In this document: positions 33,501-43,737 of the stretch, piece after piece
How the letters are laid out: each line of letters opens with the position of its first letter
Position numbering within the stretch: position 1 is the first letter of the stretch
NCBI GenBank assembly: GCA_009602725.1
Contig: WELB01000092.1
Span: 313,014-377,013, forward strand
Source of the DNA: Spirogloea muscicola
Lineage: Eukaryota; Streptophyta; Zygnematophyceae; Spirogloeales; Spirogloeaceae
Direction of reading: 5' to 3'
Length of the DNA: 64,000 bases
The notes under the pieces: generated by a model
Told to the model about the DNA's origin: nothing
Databases searched by the model: none
The model's input: the letters and a program-made list of their open reading frames with translations, nothing else
Position numbers and translations under genes: made by a program

Positions 33501-35675
33501 ATGGCTCAGGCCTTTCAACGAGCTACACGGGCCTGGAGGCAGGAGAGGAGGTTGCCTCTCCACATCAGCGGATACTCATGCTGCTCTCAAACTCTAGCTT
33601 CTGCCGTGTCATCATCCTACCCGAGCTGACCTTGAAATATGAGCGACTCTGGATAGGCGTGGATGGCAGGTCAGTTGAGATGCCCTGCAGACGTTGTTCA
33701 GGGATTGCTGTACAGGAAAAGCAGAGAAGGGGACTGTCCTTGTGCCTCGCCAGCTGGAATATTAAATACTATTGATCAACAATTTTGTCATCTCTTTCCA
33801 GTGAGGACATGCAACAGCATCCAGGGGTCCCCTTGCCGCCATACATGCAGAGGCCCGAGACCGACAGCAACTACCTCACTAGCCAGAAAGTCAATGAGCA
33901 CCTCATCAGCCTGGAGGAGAAGCTTCTGAATCAGTACTTGGATGCAAAGGCGGCACTTCTAGGCCCTGCAGTTGCTGCTTACCTTCTGGAAGATGGCACA
34001 CAATGGTCGTCTGCTCCACCAGTCAAGGTTTGATACTTAAGCACACAAGTGCCAGTAGTGCTGTGGACTCCTTGACCACTTGCAGGACCTATGAACTTGG
34101 ACATGACAGCCTCACTCTATCATTCCTTCCTTACCTTGTATCAACACCAACCTGTCCTCTTAAACCATGATATGGCGCATTTCGCATTGTATTTTGCCAA
34201 GAGCCTTCTGCTCCATGCTTGAGTCATCGCAGGAATAGCTTCACTGAGGTGAGCAGCTGTTGAGGCTGGGACTGAGACAAAGGTTGAGGCTGAGATGCCC
34301 TCCATTGTGCATGTGTCAGGGCTTGAGGGACTCGGCACTGGAGCTCATGCACCCGCTTGTTGAAGTGCACGCTGAGGTGTTCACAGGGGCCATGCCGTTC
34401 CTTGACCGTGCCATCGCGGTGTTGGCGGAGGGCCTCATGCACGCACTCTTGTCAGTGTCCTCGGAGCACAAGGCGCTTAATCAGCTCGATCCGAATGCCT
34501 TCTGCCAGCTCTCGCTCGAGGTACTCCGTTGTTGTAAGAGGAAAAACGCAGTTGTTTGACGATGTGACTTGCCCTCTTCTGCTAACTCAGCACCAAGGCT
34601 GGCCAACCTGGACTGAAGAGAAAGTTGTATGACATTGTGTTCAGCTGGACTACTTTGAAACCATTCTAGCATCCTTCACGACACCGGCGATGGAGGACAC
34701 GGTCATCTCCCTGCGTGAGCAGCTCCTTGACCGGACTTTGGAGGGCCTCCAGCTCTACAACGAGTCGCTAGAGCCCGCTGGGGCCCGAGGTCGTAGGAGC
34801 CAGCAGGAAGATGTGGATGATAAGGCCGCTGCACTGCCCCTCCTGCATAGCCCCGAGGACGTGCTTGTGAGTGCTTGCCAACAACCTCAGCTCCTTCCCA
34901 TCACATCTGATTATACATGGTTTGCAATGCGTCACCACTTCCTGCAGGGATGCTCTTCAGCTTTGCCGCTTGTGGTGTTGTGGGCCGCTCATGCTAGGAG
35001 ATAGATTGACGTCTCCGCCCACACCATTTTGCACTACATTTCTTGTCTGCTCAAGCTGGTTGCTTCTGGCGGTTCCCTCGCATCCATAACAGCTCTGCAC
35101 ACCCCGCCGCTGTGTGGCCACAGGCAATGGCAAGGGGGCTGAGCGCCGACTTCCTGGCAGCGGAACTCAAGCGGACGCGCATAAATGTTGTCTGCTTCAC
35201 TGAGGCCCGCCCACAGGAGGACGGACTGGGCTACGGCACGCTCGGTCAAAGAGCCGGCACTGGGCAGCCTGTTGCTGGGCAGCCATACAATGCGTCCTCC
35301 CAACAAAGGCCGCTGGCAGGCAGCAGTGGCAGGCCATACGGAGGTGGCAGCGTGCCTCCAACTTATGCTCCTCCTCAAGTCGGAGGACCTCCTTTGCAGA
35401 AGACGCTGTCCGGCGGCGGGACAACGGGTGCCAGGAGTCTACGGCGTAAGGAGGGCAGCGGCGAGCTCCTGCCGGCCCGAGGCCCGGGCCTGCCGCCCCT
35501 CCCCTCCCACGCACCGTCGCTGTCCAATGCATCTGACACCAGCTCCGACTATGGCGAGCGCTTCAGCAAGGCCCCCGCCGGCCCAGGCCTAGGCACAGCT
35601 GCTGGATCCCGCCGAGCTCCCACGTCGCTTCGGCGGAGCCTCAGCCGGCAGTCAGATGACGAGCTCCACTACTAG
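27600..35675 (+). CDS. SEC5: Exocyst complex component SEC5
   Basis: SEC5 is a subunit of the exocyst, which tethers secretory vesicles to the plasma membrane. My model has 21 exons and about 1294 residues: 27600-27782, 28021-28155, 28337-28461, 28689-28912, 29421-29615, 29755-29882, 30083-30241, 30391-30495, 30734-30808, 30991-31128, 31365-31574, 31740-31868, 32103-32229, 32506-32716, 32783-32799 (tentative), 32941-33183, 33390-33669, 33802-34027, 34320-34520, 34645-34866, 35124-35675. Matching plant SEC5 are the acidic GDVLSISSDDDDD, ELERQVRDMR, ETPAADLETGQLALKKDL, LLQRFRTLFNLPSTIRSH, REYKKAKSL, LELEPESDPVWHYL, ISIFSGRFA, AYLLEDGTQWSSAPPVK and the Pro/Ser-rich tail. Two introns look like GC-AG (after 29615 and 31868). 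The exon 2 start is uncertain: 27947-27980 also has strong splice sites but breaks the frame. The 32717-32940 junction is unresolved. Confidence 0.93.
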
Positions 35676-36060
35676 TTAAGTACTACTATTGACTCCTGAC
35701 AAATAAGAGTGCCTAGAGACGCAGTGAATGTGTTTTTCTTAAGTGGTTCAGGATAGTTGAGCTGCTGGCTTCCAGGCCGACCGGCGGCACACATCCTGGT
35801 CCTCATTGTCTATTCGACCTCTTGCTGCTTTGGCAGCACTGAACAACTTTTTGAGCCTCAGTTGCCATCTTGGCTGATCTTGGTGGAGAACCTGCAACTG
35901 CAACTCCGTCAGATGTCTATGGCCAAAGTGGTCATAAGACTTCGTTGTACTCGTGCTTTTCTTATCCATATCCTCCGTCACCTGCACGGATTTTGATAAC
36001 AGAGGAAAGCAGTAACCAATGGCCCGACGTCCCGACGTCCTGACAAATGTTACCAAGGGG
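35676..36060. other. 3' flank of SEC5
   Basis: No plus-strand coding is seen after the SEC5 stop. A 102-codon minus frame exists at 35748-36056 but resembles nothing I know and is probably chance. Confidence 0.35.
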
Positions 36061-36069
36061 AGCAGGCCG

Positions 36070-36370
36070 ATGTCGCCGCGCAGGTGAATCGCATGCGCCT
36101 GTCGGTATCGCTGCGGTCAATGGCGCACGCGTTGCATCTGCGTGCCTGTCGGGCTTTGGCTGCAGCCTCTGGCTATAGACGGGGGACTTGCTACATGGAG
36201 ACCAGTTTCTGAGACCTGCAGCTGCTCAACAGGGGGCATTGAGCACCCAGTGGCCACTTGCGTCGCTGTGTTTTATTTAGCGCTCTTCTGGCCCCTTCCA
36301 ACCTCGTGCATGTTTTTGTAGGCTGGTCAATCGCAGCCATCGCCCTCTACTGGGGTGACAGTAACAGTGG
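36070..36370 (+). mobile_element. Truncated retrotransposon 3' end
   Basis: The plus frame contains NRMRLSVSLRSMAHAL and LRACRALAAASGYRRGT, then a stop. A tail module follows at about 36320 (GGCTGGTCAATCGCAGCC). Confidence 0.75.
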
Positions 36371-37479
36371 GTCAGAAGCCACGGGTCGCATAAGCTATAC
36401 CAAAGAAGGCGGGACGGCGCCCTTCCGACGAGCAAGTGAGGCGAGTGGGGAGCAGTCGGCGCAATGCCACAAGAATTGGCGCTGGTGCAACCAGAGAGCG
36501 GGTGTGAGAGAGGCCGGCGCGGAGGCAAGCAAAGGAAAGCTGCCTTCTCACGAGAGGGCAGTCAGTGGCGGTGAGGAGGCAGCAGTTGAGGAGGTCACTG
36601 GAAGAGCTCACGGAAGCTCACTGGAGCCGGACTGGGCCAGGCAGGGCGCGGGCGCGGCGCCGCCGAGAAGGCTGGTGGCGTACGAAGGACGCAGCGGCGG
36701 TGGTTCCTTTCCCTTGGTGTAGATGTATTCGTGCAGCTTTTCCAAGATATCGATATGATCAACTTATGGCGCCGCAGCATGCGGGCCCGCAGCATGCCTG
36801 GAGGAGGCGGAGGAGGAGGTGCTCCGCCGCGGAGCCTCGGAGCTGCAGCTGGGCAGGAGCGCTTAGAGCGGAGGGAGGGCGGTGGATGCAGAGGTCACTG
36901 AGCGAGGCAAAGCTGTTTTCGCTAATTCGGTGGGGCGGCTGTGAAGCCCAGGCCGAGTGCCCACAAAGGGAAATGGAGTGTGTATTAAGAGATGGAGGGC
37001 CTGTGTGGCCAAGTACAAAAGGCAAGCCCTCAGAGTGACTGGGGAGAGCACAAACGCTGCGTGGAGATGCAGGCTGGTCAAATGGGCTGAAGGGGGCCTC
37101 CTCGTGTCAGCAAGGGGAAGTCAGGTGGGAGCGGGAAAGTTGCTGTGTACTGGAAAAATGGAAGGCTTGAGTGGTAAGTACATTGGCAAGCACAGGTGGG
37201 CTGCGGGGAGGGAGGGAACCTTGCTGCGCTTCGGCCACAGTGGGGGCCGCCTGGGACACGACTGTGTTCTGAGTGATCAAAACAAGAAGTGATGGTGGGC
37301 CTGAGTTGGCCAAGTACGTGGGCAAGCATGCTGCAGCTCTTCCCAATGCGATGAAGGCAGTGGACGGCCAGCCCCAAGGAGGAGGGGTGAAAGAGGGAGG
37401 AGAGAGAGGAGGCGCGCGGTGCGCATGCAGTGAAAGGGAGGCCAACTTCAAGCCAACACTGCTTTCCAGCCCTTTCAGA
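36371..37479 (-). repeat. Gene-less stretch with three minus-strand tails of the second retroelement family
   Basis: Blocks at about 36980-37030, 37145-37195 and 37285-37330 share GGCCTG..TGGCCAAGTAC..GGCAAGC. This is the reverse complement of the tail seen on the plus strand at 56847-56880. A further motif (GGCGCGCGGTGCGCATG, 37411) recurs at 26446 and 47136. The rest (36400-36900) shows no recognisable gene. Confidence 0.55.
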
Positions 37480-38110
37480 CGTTGTACGTTGCTTTGGGCT
37501 GGCCTCTCAAAGCCATCGCCCTCTACTGGAAGTGTCTTCCTGTCTTTCTCTCACAGCCATTGCCTTACATTCGAAGAGCTCTTCATCTTGGGCAAAGCTA
37601 GTGCAGGTATTGGGGATACATGAAACGGAGCCCTATGCTATGCGGGGTTACTAAGCTCCCATACGCTGCGGTCTCTTGCATAGCCTTGTGATCTGGCGCC
37701 TTTTGGCCCTTCAGACCTTGTCCATTCCTTCTGGGCTGAATACTAAGTGATATTATCCTACATGGTCCGTGCTTATAATATCTGTCAGCGCTTTTCGGCA
37801 CTTCGGACCTTGTCAATTATCTTCGGCCTGGCTGATCACAGCCAGCCCGGAAACAGGGGATACTGAGCACCCAGTGGCCACCTGAGTCGCCGTGCGCTTC
37901 CAACGCTGTTCTGGCCCCTTCGAACCTTGTTCAATCTTCTCCTTGGACTGGCCAATTAGCCATCGCCCTCTACTGGAAGAGTCTGTCTTCCACAGCCCCC
38001 GGCCCCCTTGGAACCTTGTCAATTCTTTTCGGGCTGGCTTCTCACAGCCCTTGCCCCCATTGGGAGAGCCACTTCTTCTTTGGAAGAAAGAACGAGCTAA
38101 CTTGGAAGAA
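37480..38110 (+). repeat. Cluster of tail modules upstream of the ankyrin/BTB gene
   Basis: Modules lie at about 37490, 37725, 37825, 37950 and 38030. The last contains GGGCTGGCTTCTCACAGCCC followed by TTGCCCCCATTGGGAGAGCC, matching 12330 in plus orientation. Confidence 0.7.
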
Positions 38111-38402
38111 CTCATGCTGCTCTTGCCAAGGAGGCTAAGGAGTTTAAGATAACAGTGTGACGTCAGAGTATACAGGGAGGGAGGAAGGACGAAGGGTGGA
38201 GGGCGATCGTCGCCGGGGCAATGGGCGGACGGGCACGGCAGGGGCGCCAGGCGAGGAGGGAGGGAGGAGGGAGGGAGGAGGGAGGGTGTGTCTCTCTGTC
38301 TCTCTGCGCGCTCGCTCCTCTTCTCTTTTAATATCGCTCTTTTAATATCAGCAGCCGCGTTCTTCTGCTCTCTAGAGGCTCGTCGAGGCCAGCAGAGCTC
38401 CT

Positions 38403-38403
38403 C

Positions 38404-38434
<31 letters not shown>

Positions 38435-38440
38435 CGTGGG
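38403..38440 (+). repeat. (GCC)n leader tract of the ankyrin/BTB gene
   Basis: GCCGCC triplets run 30 bases before the ATG at 38469, in sense orientation. Confidence 0.7.
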
Positions 38441-38468
38441 TGGCGGCGGCATTGGCGGCGAAGGCGGG

Positions 38469-40325
38469 ATGGCGTCCGGTGCCGAGCCCCCGGCGGCGGC
38501 AGCGGCGGCCGTGGAGGCGCAGCTGGAGAGCGTGGGCCTGGCGGCGGACGCCGGCGCACACGTCGGGTCGCTGAACCAGGCCACGTTCTTCCGCCTCGTC
38601 GCCGACGGCAACCTCCGCACGCTGGGCACCCTCCTCCGCCAGCACCCCGACGTTGACCTCGACGCCTACAACGACGAGGTCCCCACTAAGCCGCCGCGCT
38701 CGCTGTGGCAGCGCTCACTGTGAAGGCGGCCAGTAGCTGGAGACGAGAACCCATCGTTGAACATGTGGCTAACATGGGCAATGCGGGGCTTTGATGGTGG
38801 GCGTGCGTCTGCAGGGCATCACGGCGCTGCACCTGGCCGTGTATGGCTACGAGAACGAGCGCGACGTAGGCGTGCTGCGGCTGCTGCTGGAGCACGGCGC
38901 CGACGCCGGCCTGCCGGCGGCCACGCCGCCGTCGGCGCACAAGATCAGCATCGTGCGCCACGACCGCCGCCACCCGCACGGCGAGGCACTTGTGGAGACG
39001 CGCAAGATCTCCGTGCTGCACAAGACCCCCCTCCTCCTCGCGCTCGAGCTCAAGTCCTCCCTCTACCTCCGTGGTCAGCACTGCCCACTTCCCCCCACGG
39101 CTACTCCGGCAGTGCCCACGATGCTGTCACAAATGCCTGCATCCGCATGCAGCTTCACCTGGTCATGACATGGAGCACGCTGGGCCCGACATGTGCAGGA
39201 TGGGAGTACCGCCACTGGGACGCTGTTCTTGAGCTCCTGGCTGCTGCGGGCGCAGCACAGCTCGAGAAAAAGGGCGTGACAGAGGTGCCGCTGGACGCTG
39301 CCGCTGTCCTGTCAGAGGTGCAGCGTGGCTGGGCCGCCATCTACAGGGCTCGAGACCACGAGTTGGTCGAGGTCTGGGCTGAGGGCAGCTGGGTGCCGGC
39401 GCTGAAGCTCCTCCTCTACGAGAGCTCCAAGGTCCGCCCCGGCGGTGGGCTCATTCAGAAGTTCTGCTGTGCTCGACGCAATGACGACCATCGAGATCTG
39501 ACGCAAGGCTTGAGTTGGGTACTGTCTGCAGTTATTCAAGGCCAACATTGAGCCGATGACAGCGCTGAGTGCCGCGCGTCTGCATATCAAGGATGCATCT
39601 TTCCCCATCGTCCAGATGCTCATACAGTTCATATATACCGGTCACCTAGATACTGACTACCTTGAGCGCCGCGGCCTTGATCTCCTCCGGTTGGCACACA
39701 AGGTAACCGCGTGCAGTGCTGCGACAAAAGTATAGAGGAGTTTGATGACTATTTTGGGTTGTTCCATCTACCACAATAGAACTGAATGTGCATTGTGTGT
39801 TGTGGTGGTGCAGTACAGTGTGACAAGTCTGGTGAAGCTTTGTGAGCAGCACATAACCATTGAGCCAGGTGAAACAGTTGTTGCTCCCAGTGTGACGCGT
39901 ATTCTGTTTTAGTTGTTGGAAGGGCTTGCTTCATATCCTTACTAATTGCATGCCACGCTGTCATAGACACAAAAGTTCCATGTGGATAGGGTGTGAGTGT
40001 GGTGTGTGGTCTGTCTGCAGGCGCTAGATTATAAATGTGACACACTGGCACAGACTGATCCTAGATTATTGCTATTGTTATTTTCGCAGAAAATTGGATC
40101 AAGGTGCTGCATGTTGCGATTGAGTGCAAATCTGAACTGCTGGGGCTGAAGTGTTACCGATCTATTCGGGACGAGATGGCAAGAAGGGTAGAGAAGGCGC
40201 TTGTGCACACAATGAGCTACTCAGATCGATTGGCACCAACAGGCGGGCCCCAGCAACTCTTCCAGCCAGCCGAGGGCTTGAGCGAAGCTGAGGAAGCTGA
40301 CAAACAAACTACTGCTCATTGGTAA
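38469..40325 (+). CDS. Ankyrin-repeat BTB/POZ protein
   Basis: Six exons with agreeing phases give 387 residues: 38469-38678, 38815-39073, 39199-39431, 39532-39702, 39814-39868, 40090-40325. The first part has ankyrin-like helices (FFRLVADGNLRTLGTLL near 41, GITALHLAVYG...VLRLLLEHGADAGL near 71-105, YRHWDAVLELLAAAGA near 160). The second part matches the C-terminal half of a BTB/POZ domain (LHIKDASFPIVQMLIQFIYTG, then LERRGLDLLRLAHKYSVTSLVKLCEQHI). The last exon is BACK-like (WIKVLHVAIECKSELLGLKCY). Such proteins in plants are usually substrate adaptors for CUL3 ubiquitin ligases; that is inference. The N-terminal half of the BTB fold is weakly conserved, perhaps hidden in exon 3. Confidence 0.8.
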
Positions 40326-40607
40326 TGTCCTCGGTTGCTCGCCTTCTCTTCCGGTATGACCAGCCCAACCGAATGTGCATGAAGGGAAATAGACAGTTTA
40401 GGAAATCAAAATGATTCCCAGTGTTCAACTTTGTGTTGGACCTGAGCCAAAGAAGTCAGGACGATTTGTCTTGCTAGTCACCTTTGCTCACAATTGTACA
40501 TGAGAGATTTACTATCTTGGCCGAGCTGTCTGGCCCCCTTCCATTGGTTCTAGGAGCGCAAATTGATGTGAACAGTATTTGTTGATGTGCAGACGGTGTG
40601 TCCATCC
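40326..40607. other. Short spacer between convergent genes
   Basis: The ankyrin/BTB gene and the Gln/Gly-rich gene converge here, so this holds their 3' UTRs. Confidence 0.5.
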
Positions 40608-42085
40608 CTAAAAGAAACCCCCACCGCCGCCCTGCTGCTGCACCACAGGCGGATCAGGGTATGTTATAAACAGACAGGTCATTTTTATCGCAAGTCAGCT
40701 GGTAATAAAGAGGACAAGAGCACAATTGCCTTCTGCATCACATGAGCAGAAGCTTGTCCCGGGCCGCCGAGCAGCAGGGAGGAGCTAAGGACCTCTACCC
40801 GCCCCCTCATTGGCTGCAACTGATATTGTAGTGTGGTCAGATCGCATGACTTAGTGGAGTTTCAGCGGATGTAAAATCTACAAGGGCCTGTACAAGTTCT
40901 AATCGAATGCAGTAGAGTGTCTTAACCTGTAATCACCTCAAATACCTTCAAATACCTTCAAATACCTTCAAACCTGCAGGATGTATAAGCTGTACATACC
41001 TTCATACTGTAACCTGTCTCTGGTGTATACCTGACTATGGACAGCATGCGCTGGCCCTTTGTGCTTAGTGGGGGTGTCTCAAACGGTAGTAGAGACTGCC
41101 ATATACCTGGTTGGAGTTGCCCCCCTGATTTGGGCCCAGCACACGGTCCTCCACAAAGTCAACCCCATATGCCTCCGCCTTGCCGAGCATGCCCTGAAGT
41201 GGGCGTGGACAGGTGAACATGAGTCAAGTAGACGATGGCTGGGCCCGAGGGCAGTCCGACGACTGTGCTCCAAGCAGCCATTTAACGAACTCAAAGCCAC
41301 AGCTGGAGCAAAAGCGTGTTCATGACCAGCCAAGATAATTGGCATTGCTATGCATTGCTGGCAATTGACAGGGATGCCAGCCAAAAAGATGGCATAGAGC
41401 ATAAATGCCTTTGACAAGGCGGATGTGATCGTCGGAGATGATGGGGAAGAGTGCACTCACCGTCTGCTTGCCGACCACGCCATCAATCTGCTGCTGGATC
41501 ATGGCGCGCTCCCCTTCGTTCTTCATGTTGTCCATGAAGCCGCCCTGCTGCTGCTGGCCCCCCATGCCGTCCCCCATCTGGCCCTGGTTGCTGTTGTTGC
41601 CGCCGCCCACAAACTTCTGCTCCAGGCTGTTCAGGAAGCCTCCCTCGCCCTGCTGCTGCTGCTGCAGCACATGGAATGCAGAGCCGCACTTGGGCCACTG
41701 AGCTGCGGCAGAGCCACTGTGAGCAGAACATGGACGACCACAATTCGTGCAATCTGACGTCTCGCGGGGCCGTCACAGCCAGCGCCGCCATGAACATCTC
41801 TGCAAGGTCGAGCCCGCAAGACGGAGCGGCGGCGGCCTAACCTGGCCCATGCCCTGGCCCAGGCCCAGGCCCTGGCCCTGGCCCATGTCCTGGTCCATGC
41901 CCTGGCCCATGCCCTGGCCCTGGCCCTGGCCCTGGCCCTCCATCATCCCCTGCTGGTTCCCGTCGTTGTTCTGCGCAGGCGGCCCAGCCAATGTTCAAGA
42001 TCAGCCCGGCGGCGCAGAGGAAAGGACGGCCGGAGCGCGGCCAGCAGCCACAGCGGCGCGGGCCTCACCCCACCGAAGAAGCTCA

Positions 42086-42086
<1 letters not shown>
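40608..42086 (-). CDS. Small Gln/Gly-rich protein of unknown function
   Basis: Five exons, all phase 0, give 154 residues: 42069-42086, 41842-41970, 41461-41661, 41107-41193, 40608-40637. The protein opens MSFFGG, then has a Gly-Gln-Met repeat tract (exon 2) and a Gln run. A more ordinary middle follows (FLNSLEQKFVGGGNN, FMDNMKNEGERAMIQQQI, GMLGKAEAYGVDFVED), ending GGGGGFF. The intron sites are good and the frame runs through all exons, so I take it as a real gene. I recognise no family; the short LEQKF...NEGERAMIQQQ part might be a conserved core within a disordered protein. The (GCC)n leader touches the ATG. The last exon is only 30 nt and is the least certain. Confidence 0.65.
40941..40970. 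repeat. Three exact copies of a 10-base repeat
   Basis: AATACCTTCA is repeated three times within an intron of the Gln/Gly-rich gene, preceded by a diverged copy. Confidence 0.85.
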
Positions 42087-42122
<36 letters not shown>

Positions 42123-42123
42123 T
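42087..42123 (-). repeat. (GCC)n leader tract of the Gln/Gly-rich gene
   Basis: About twelve GGC triplets on the plus strand read (GCC)n on the sense strand and end at the ATG. Confidence 0.75.
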
Positions 42124-42649
42124 TGGACTCCGGCGGCTAACGCGGCGGCTTTCCTGGCGGTTCCTGAGGCGTCCTGGAAGTGATGGACTGGCTGATAGAA
42201 GCCCCGGATTATGGGGAGTAGCTCTGGCGCGCCGGCCACGTGGCGGGTGTCGAGGGCGTCGGTCCTGCCACGTGGCGGGCGCTGGGGGCGGCGGTTGACT
42301 GGGCTGGCCGCGTCAGCGCGCTGACGCGGCCCGCCCCTGGGCGACACCTGCCCCGACGGCCAGCTCGCCGCCGCGTGGCGGGCTGTCACTTTCGCTGCGC
42401 CCGTCAGATTATATCGTGGAACGATGGATAAGGTGGATGCGAGATGTCGTCCTTCGGCATGTCGTCGCTGCTGGAGTCCCACGGTCGAAGGGGAATTGGG
42501 AGGGGCGACAGAGGGTGCGCGATGCAGGAAGCGACCAAGAACTATTTCTTCTATTTAATTCTTTTCAAGGTCGGGGCCCCATGTTCGTCCCTTGTGTGTC
42601 CCTCACACAGCACTTTCGGTGTAGGGCAATGGCTATGAGAAGTAAGAGT

Positions 42650-43085
42650 TTCTAGCTGTGAGAAGAAGTGGCTTTCCCAATGGGGGCAAGGGCTGTGAGA
42701 AGCCAGCCCGAAAAGAATTGACAAGGTTCGAAGGGGCCACACTACGAGCTAAGCAGCGACCAAGGGGCCTGAAAAGGCTATAGCAGAACGGGGGAGGATG
42801 GACCACTCAGTAATTACGAGTGAGAGCCTCACATCCGACAGACTAGCTGCCGGAAAACTATCCCCCTGTGAGAGGGCCAAGCCCAAAACACATGATGGAG
42901 GAAAGAAGAATAGAGCTGCCAACTTGACAGCAGAGGCTGTGAGAGGCCAGCCCAAAGGAATGGACAAGGTCTGAAAGGGCCGGATGGCGCAAGAAGCAAG
43001 ATACTAATCGCTAAGACGTCAGCAAGTAGGCTCTCAGTAACCTCTAGTCAGTAAGTGCAGGTCGGAAAGGATCCCCCTGTCAAAG
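42650..43085 (-). mobile_element. Two overlapping truncated retrotransposon 3' ends
   Basis: The minus strand encodes SQGDSFPAASLSDVRLS near 42870-42820, with its tail module at 42660-42760. A second copy's last codons lie near 43075-43040, with a module at 42930-42990. The module at 42670 is almost identical to those at 12640 and 22470. Confidence 0.75.
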
Positions 43086-43737
43086 CCACCAATGTAACCC
43101 CTTGACCCTTCACTACATCACCACTGGACCCACTTCAGACCCTTTGCGGTGGTGCACATGCTGACAGTCCCATACTCGGTGTGCAGCGTATCTGCCGAGC
43201 ATCCTCAGTCTCTGCAGCCAGAGCAGCAGCTGCGGCTGCAATCAAGCGGCTGAAGTCTGGCGGTGCTGCCAACGCCAGCCTGTGCCTCGCTCTTGTTGTC
43301 TGCTGAATGCAGATGCAGGTGCAACAGCAGCCAATGACATGACCACTGCTATTACTAACAGGTTTAGGATAGAGATTGACTGCACGGATGAAGAACGCAG
43401 ATGAAAAAGATCGGGCCTGCATGATAGCCTTTGCATGTGCACTTCTACAGGATGGAGTACTGTACATGTTCTCCTGCTGCAGCCACCAAGTGCAGCCAAT
43501 CACAACTGCTCTGGCACATCGTCCTAGACAGATGCAACCAAGCGACCCAAGAGAAACCTTCTCAGCGGGACAGGGACCATCCCCAGCATCATAAGCTGCG
43601 CAGCAACTCTCTACGCAGATTGCCTATATTTACACTCTACCTTCCTCAGCGACGTCACCAGCTCGCACGTGGCAGAGGCCAATGGCCTACTCCCGGAGGA
43701 GCCTCGAGCTGCTGAGCTACAACTGTGCTGTCCTTCT
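43086..43737. other. 3' flank of the DsbA-like gene
   Basis: No recognised coding. Open frames here lack splice-consistent partners. Confidence 0.35.

Noticed and set aside
41645-41670. CAG/CTG triplet run as a possible unstable microsatellite
   Set aside because: It encodes the Gln run of a coding exon and is short; the same holds for 48800-48830 in ALB3.
41840-41945. CCATGCCCTGGCC-type repeats as a possible non-coding minisatellite or CRISPR-like array
   Set aside because: The repeats are exon 2 of the Gln/Gly-rich gene in a clean frame, and this is a eukaryotic genome with no spacer structure.
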